A stretch of DNA of 64,000 nt from Holosporales bacterium. GTDB taxonomy: Bacteria; Pseudomonadota; Alphaproteobacteria; Paracaedibacterales; CANFPP01. The DNA lies in NCBI GenBank assembly GCA_947449005.1, contig CANFPP010000004.1, positions 16,115-80,114 on the forward strand. The letters are read 5' to 3'. Under the pieces are notes generated by a model that saw nothing but the letters and a program-made list of their open reading frames with translations, was not told where the DNA came from and did no database searches. This document shows positions 63,601 through 64,000 of this stretch, piece after piece. A program made the translations under genes and the position numbers. Position 1 is the first letter of the stretch. Each line of letters opens with the position of its first letter.

Positions 63601-64000
63601 TACTAGGTTGTACCGTTGGCAGATTAGAAGGCTGCAGAGTGGGAGTGCTCGTGGGTTGTCTGGTTGGTCGACCTGACGGTTGCATACTTGGAGTGCTGCT
63701 TGGTTGTGTCGTTGGTTGCTCACTTGGGTTGCTTGTTGGTTGCTCTGACGGTTTTTCATTAGGTTGTACCGTTGGCAGATTAGAAGGCTGCAGAGTGAGA
63801 GTACTCGTTGGCTGTCTGGTTGGTCGACCTGACGGTTGCATACTTGGAGTGCTGCTTGGTTGTGTCGTTGGTTGCTTCGATGGTTGCTCACTTGGGTTGC
63901 TTGTTGGTTGTTCTGACGGTTTTTCACTAGGTTGTACCGTTGGCAGATTTGAAGGCTGCCGGGTGGGAGAGCTGCTTGGCTGTGTAGTTGGTTGTTCTGA
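60662..64000 (-). CDS. Giant Pro/Thr-repeat surface protein (partial, N-terminus beyond window)
   Basis: The frame is open to the window edge, so the N-terminus is missing; at least 1112 aa. In order: hundreds of residues of PT repeats (QPS-x-x-PT-x-QPS pentads, DNA 62730-64000); a folded region of about 400 residues, perhaps a beta-propeller (ITLCGGQQCRRFSNW to DVWSNARDI); a second, non-periodic P/T/S region; one transmembrane helix (TYIFIGILVACTAIPFIVYM); and a cytosolic tail of about 120 Ser-rich residues. PT-repeat stalks of this type are best known from stramenopile and other eukaryote surface proteins. The layout suggests a stalked adhesin-like protein. Confidence 0.8.
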   Translation of the reverse strand, partial: SEQPTTQPSSSPTRQPSNLPTVQPSEKPSEQPTSNPSEQPSKQPTTQPSSTPSMQPSGRPTRQPTSTLTLQPSNLPTVQPNEKPSEQPTSNPSEQPTTQPSSTPSMQPSGRPTRQPTSTPTLQPSNLPTVQPSKKPSEQPTSNPSEQPTTQPSSTPTMQPSGRPTRQPTSTLTLQPSNLPTTQPSSSPTRQPSRQPTSAPSMQPSSRPTRQPTHRPTVQPSNLPTTQPSAQSSEQPTTQPSSSPTRQPSNLPTVQPSEKPSEQPTTQPSSAPSVKPSGHPTRQPTRTPTLQPSNQPTTQPSAQPSEQPTTQPSSAPSVKPSRRPTRQPTSTPTLQPSNLPTVQPSTQPTSAPSVQPLNHPSTQPTNIPSMQPSKQPTVQPSSTPSMQPSRQPTKQPTSSPSAHPSHSPTMHTRSPMYPPSPSPSYSPSTLPTLEPTTPGNWSSILTPWTSLTSTAAITTNEITLCGGQQCRRFSNWNGQQLPTEQLPWNTTNIISAIDNEVLLSGQLNNQSDPSAALVCTDFNRQQFKWGKVSLHNKLSAINFNPDSNQITAISSNALNLPVAAIFNKASGDLVCEKTIPAQGTFTDVDSIVFRDMIRTYMIGYADHKILAIGLDTDCSITSSYSLTMFYTPSTLLNTANALIIESDFGGLIFGGTSLQTDTGNTKALIACFGNWAYSFLGGENSLIKKMLIQNNVLYAMGDATGLGSQTNKSTLILIKMDDHAGTPYDAIQISSSNSEDIFSQSLLGQSITNDLELVFSLGDQTDIISVDMDTFLPKKLPSGLTLEKNILDSLKARLDYILVRKTVLSAGPSDVWSNARDIASYSASSITYTQPSVMPTEQPTALPIEIPSSSPTSIPTSTPTASFSPTVLPSTNTPTLVNQPSKNPSPEPSISATIVPTVDSTDHPVPSPTFSPSLVSGTPSTHSTTPTHTPSQLPTTTPTQNITTSPAPAQPQQPITKPTSAPTQSSISNTTYIFIGILVACTAIPFIVYMARKVTSWLSPFFENRIFNNRVAAVELDIESDNSSLYSYPSFRSFESFLNSGSDTSAHELRQAATTIRMNEPDVEAGSPILGSSRYSSYNSLFDDPAFFPGSEKSVTSLHKQESWHSFK
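62730..64000. repeat. Higher-order tandem repeat encoding PT pentads
   Basis: A 15-bp-like pentapeptide repeat is organised into larger units. The marker GGTTGTACCGTTGGCAGATT starts at 63606, 63762 and 63930, i.e. spacings of 156 and 168 bp; the extra 12 bp adds one four-residue step. Near-identical units to the edge indicate recent amplification and that the array continues outside the window. Confidence 0.85.

Noticed and set aside
63178..63927. A 249-codon open frame inside the PT-repeat array, in another frame on the same strand
   Set aside because: It is open only because the repeat lacks stops in two frames. The PT frame continues through folded and membrane regions and is the real one.
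62730..64000. Tandem repeats considered as a CRISPR array
   Set aside because: There are no unique spacers, units are in coding phase and no cas genes are near.

Overview
The window reads as a chromosome segment of an AT-rich alphaproteobacterium, most likely a host-associated, Holosporales-like endosymbiont. The evidence is the class I lysyl-tRNA synthetase, the complete ybgC-tolQRAB-pal-cpoB cluster, hflKC-degP, mtaB-ftsY, and a Rickettsia-type long isocitrate dehydrogenase. There are also many secreted orphan proteins, two of which carry deubiquitinase-like motif sets. The taxonomic placement is inference; no rRNA is present.

Left part (1-12.7 kb): ftsY (cut by the window edge) and mtaB; a secreted orphan gene broken at a G8 tract; tpiA; ppiD; a small-protein / histidine kinase / HTH-REC regulator cassette; lysK; and an ABC-F ATPase (uup). 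Middle-left (12.7-24.5 kb): ampD coupled to a DUF2608 HAD-like gene; a split-HipA (HipBST-like) toxin-antitoxin pair with three operator half-sites spaced exactly 27 bp apart; two secreted orphans; a nitroreductase / lytic transglycosylase / NifU run; a phosphatase; an MFS carrier; and icd.

Middle (24.5-36.7 kb): two secreted candidate effectors, separated by what looks like a decayed second copy of the icd 3' end. Next comes a second, paralogous copy of the three-gene signalling cassette with different gene orientations, then ychF, cca, tRNA-Arg(ACG), a DcaP-like porin and a 2TM protein. Middle-right (36.7-47.2 kb): a CPA1 antiporter, tRNA-Thr(TGT), a convergent and overlapping luxR/luxI pair, ynfA, dksA, a solo LuxR-type HTH, a ProP-like carrier, HU, a secreted NUDIX protein, ada, a MepB-family gene and a LOG-family gene.

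Right part (47.2-64 kb): the envelope-maintenance block hflK-hflC-degP, mrp, cpoB, pal, tolB, tolA, tolR, tolQ and ybgC. It is followed by a metal-binding lipoprotein-like gene, a small conserved-looking gene, a membrane-anchored HExxH protein, and a giant Pro/Thr-repeat surface protein whose N-terminus lies beyond the window.

Most promising for novelty are: the duplicated cassette of small acidic-core protein + cytosolic PAS kinase + HTH-REC regulator; the HipT/HipS-HTH module with its periodic operator; the paired protease-like effectors next to the icd duplication; the G-tract ON/OFF candidate; and the stramenopile-like PT-repeat surface protein.
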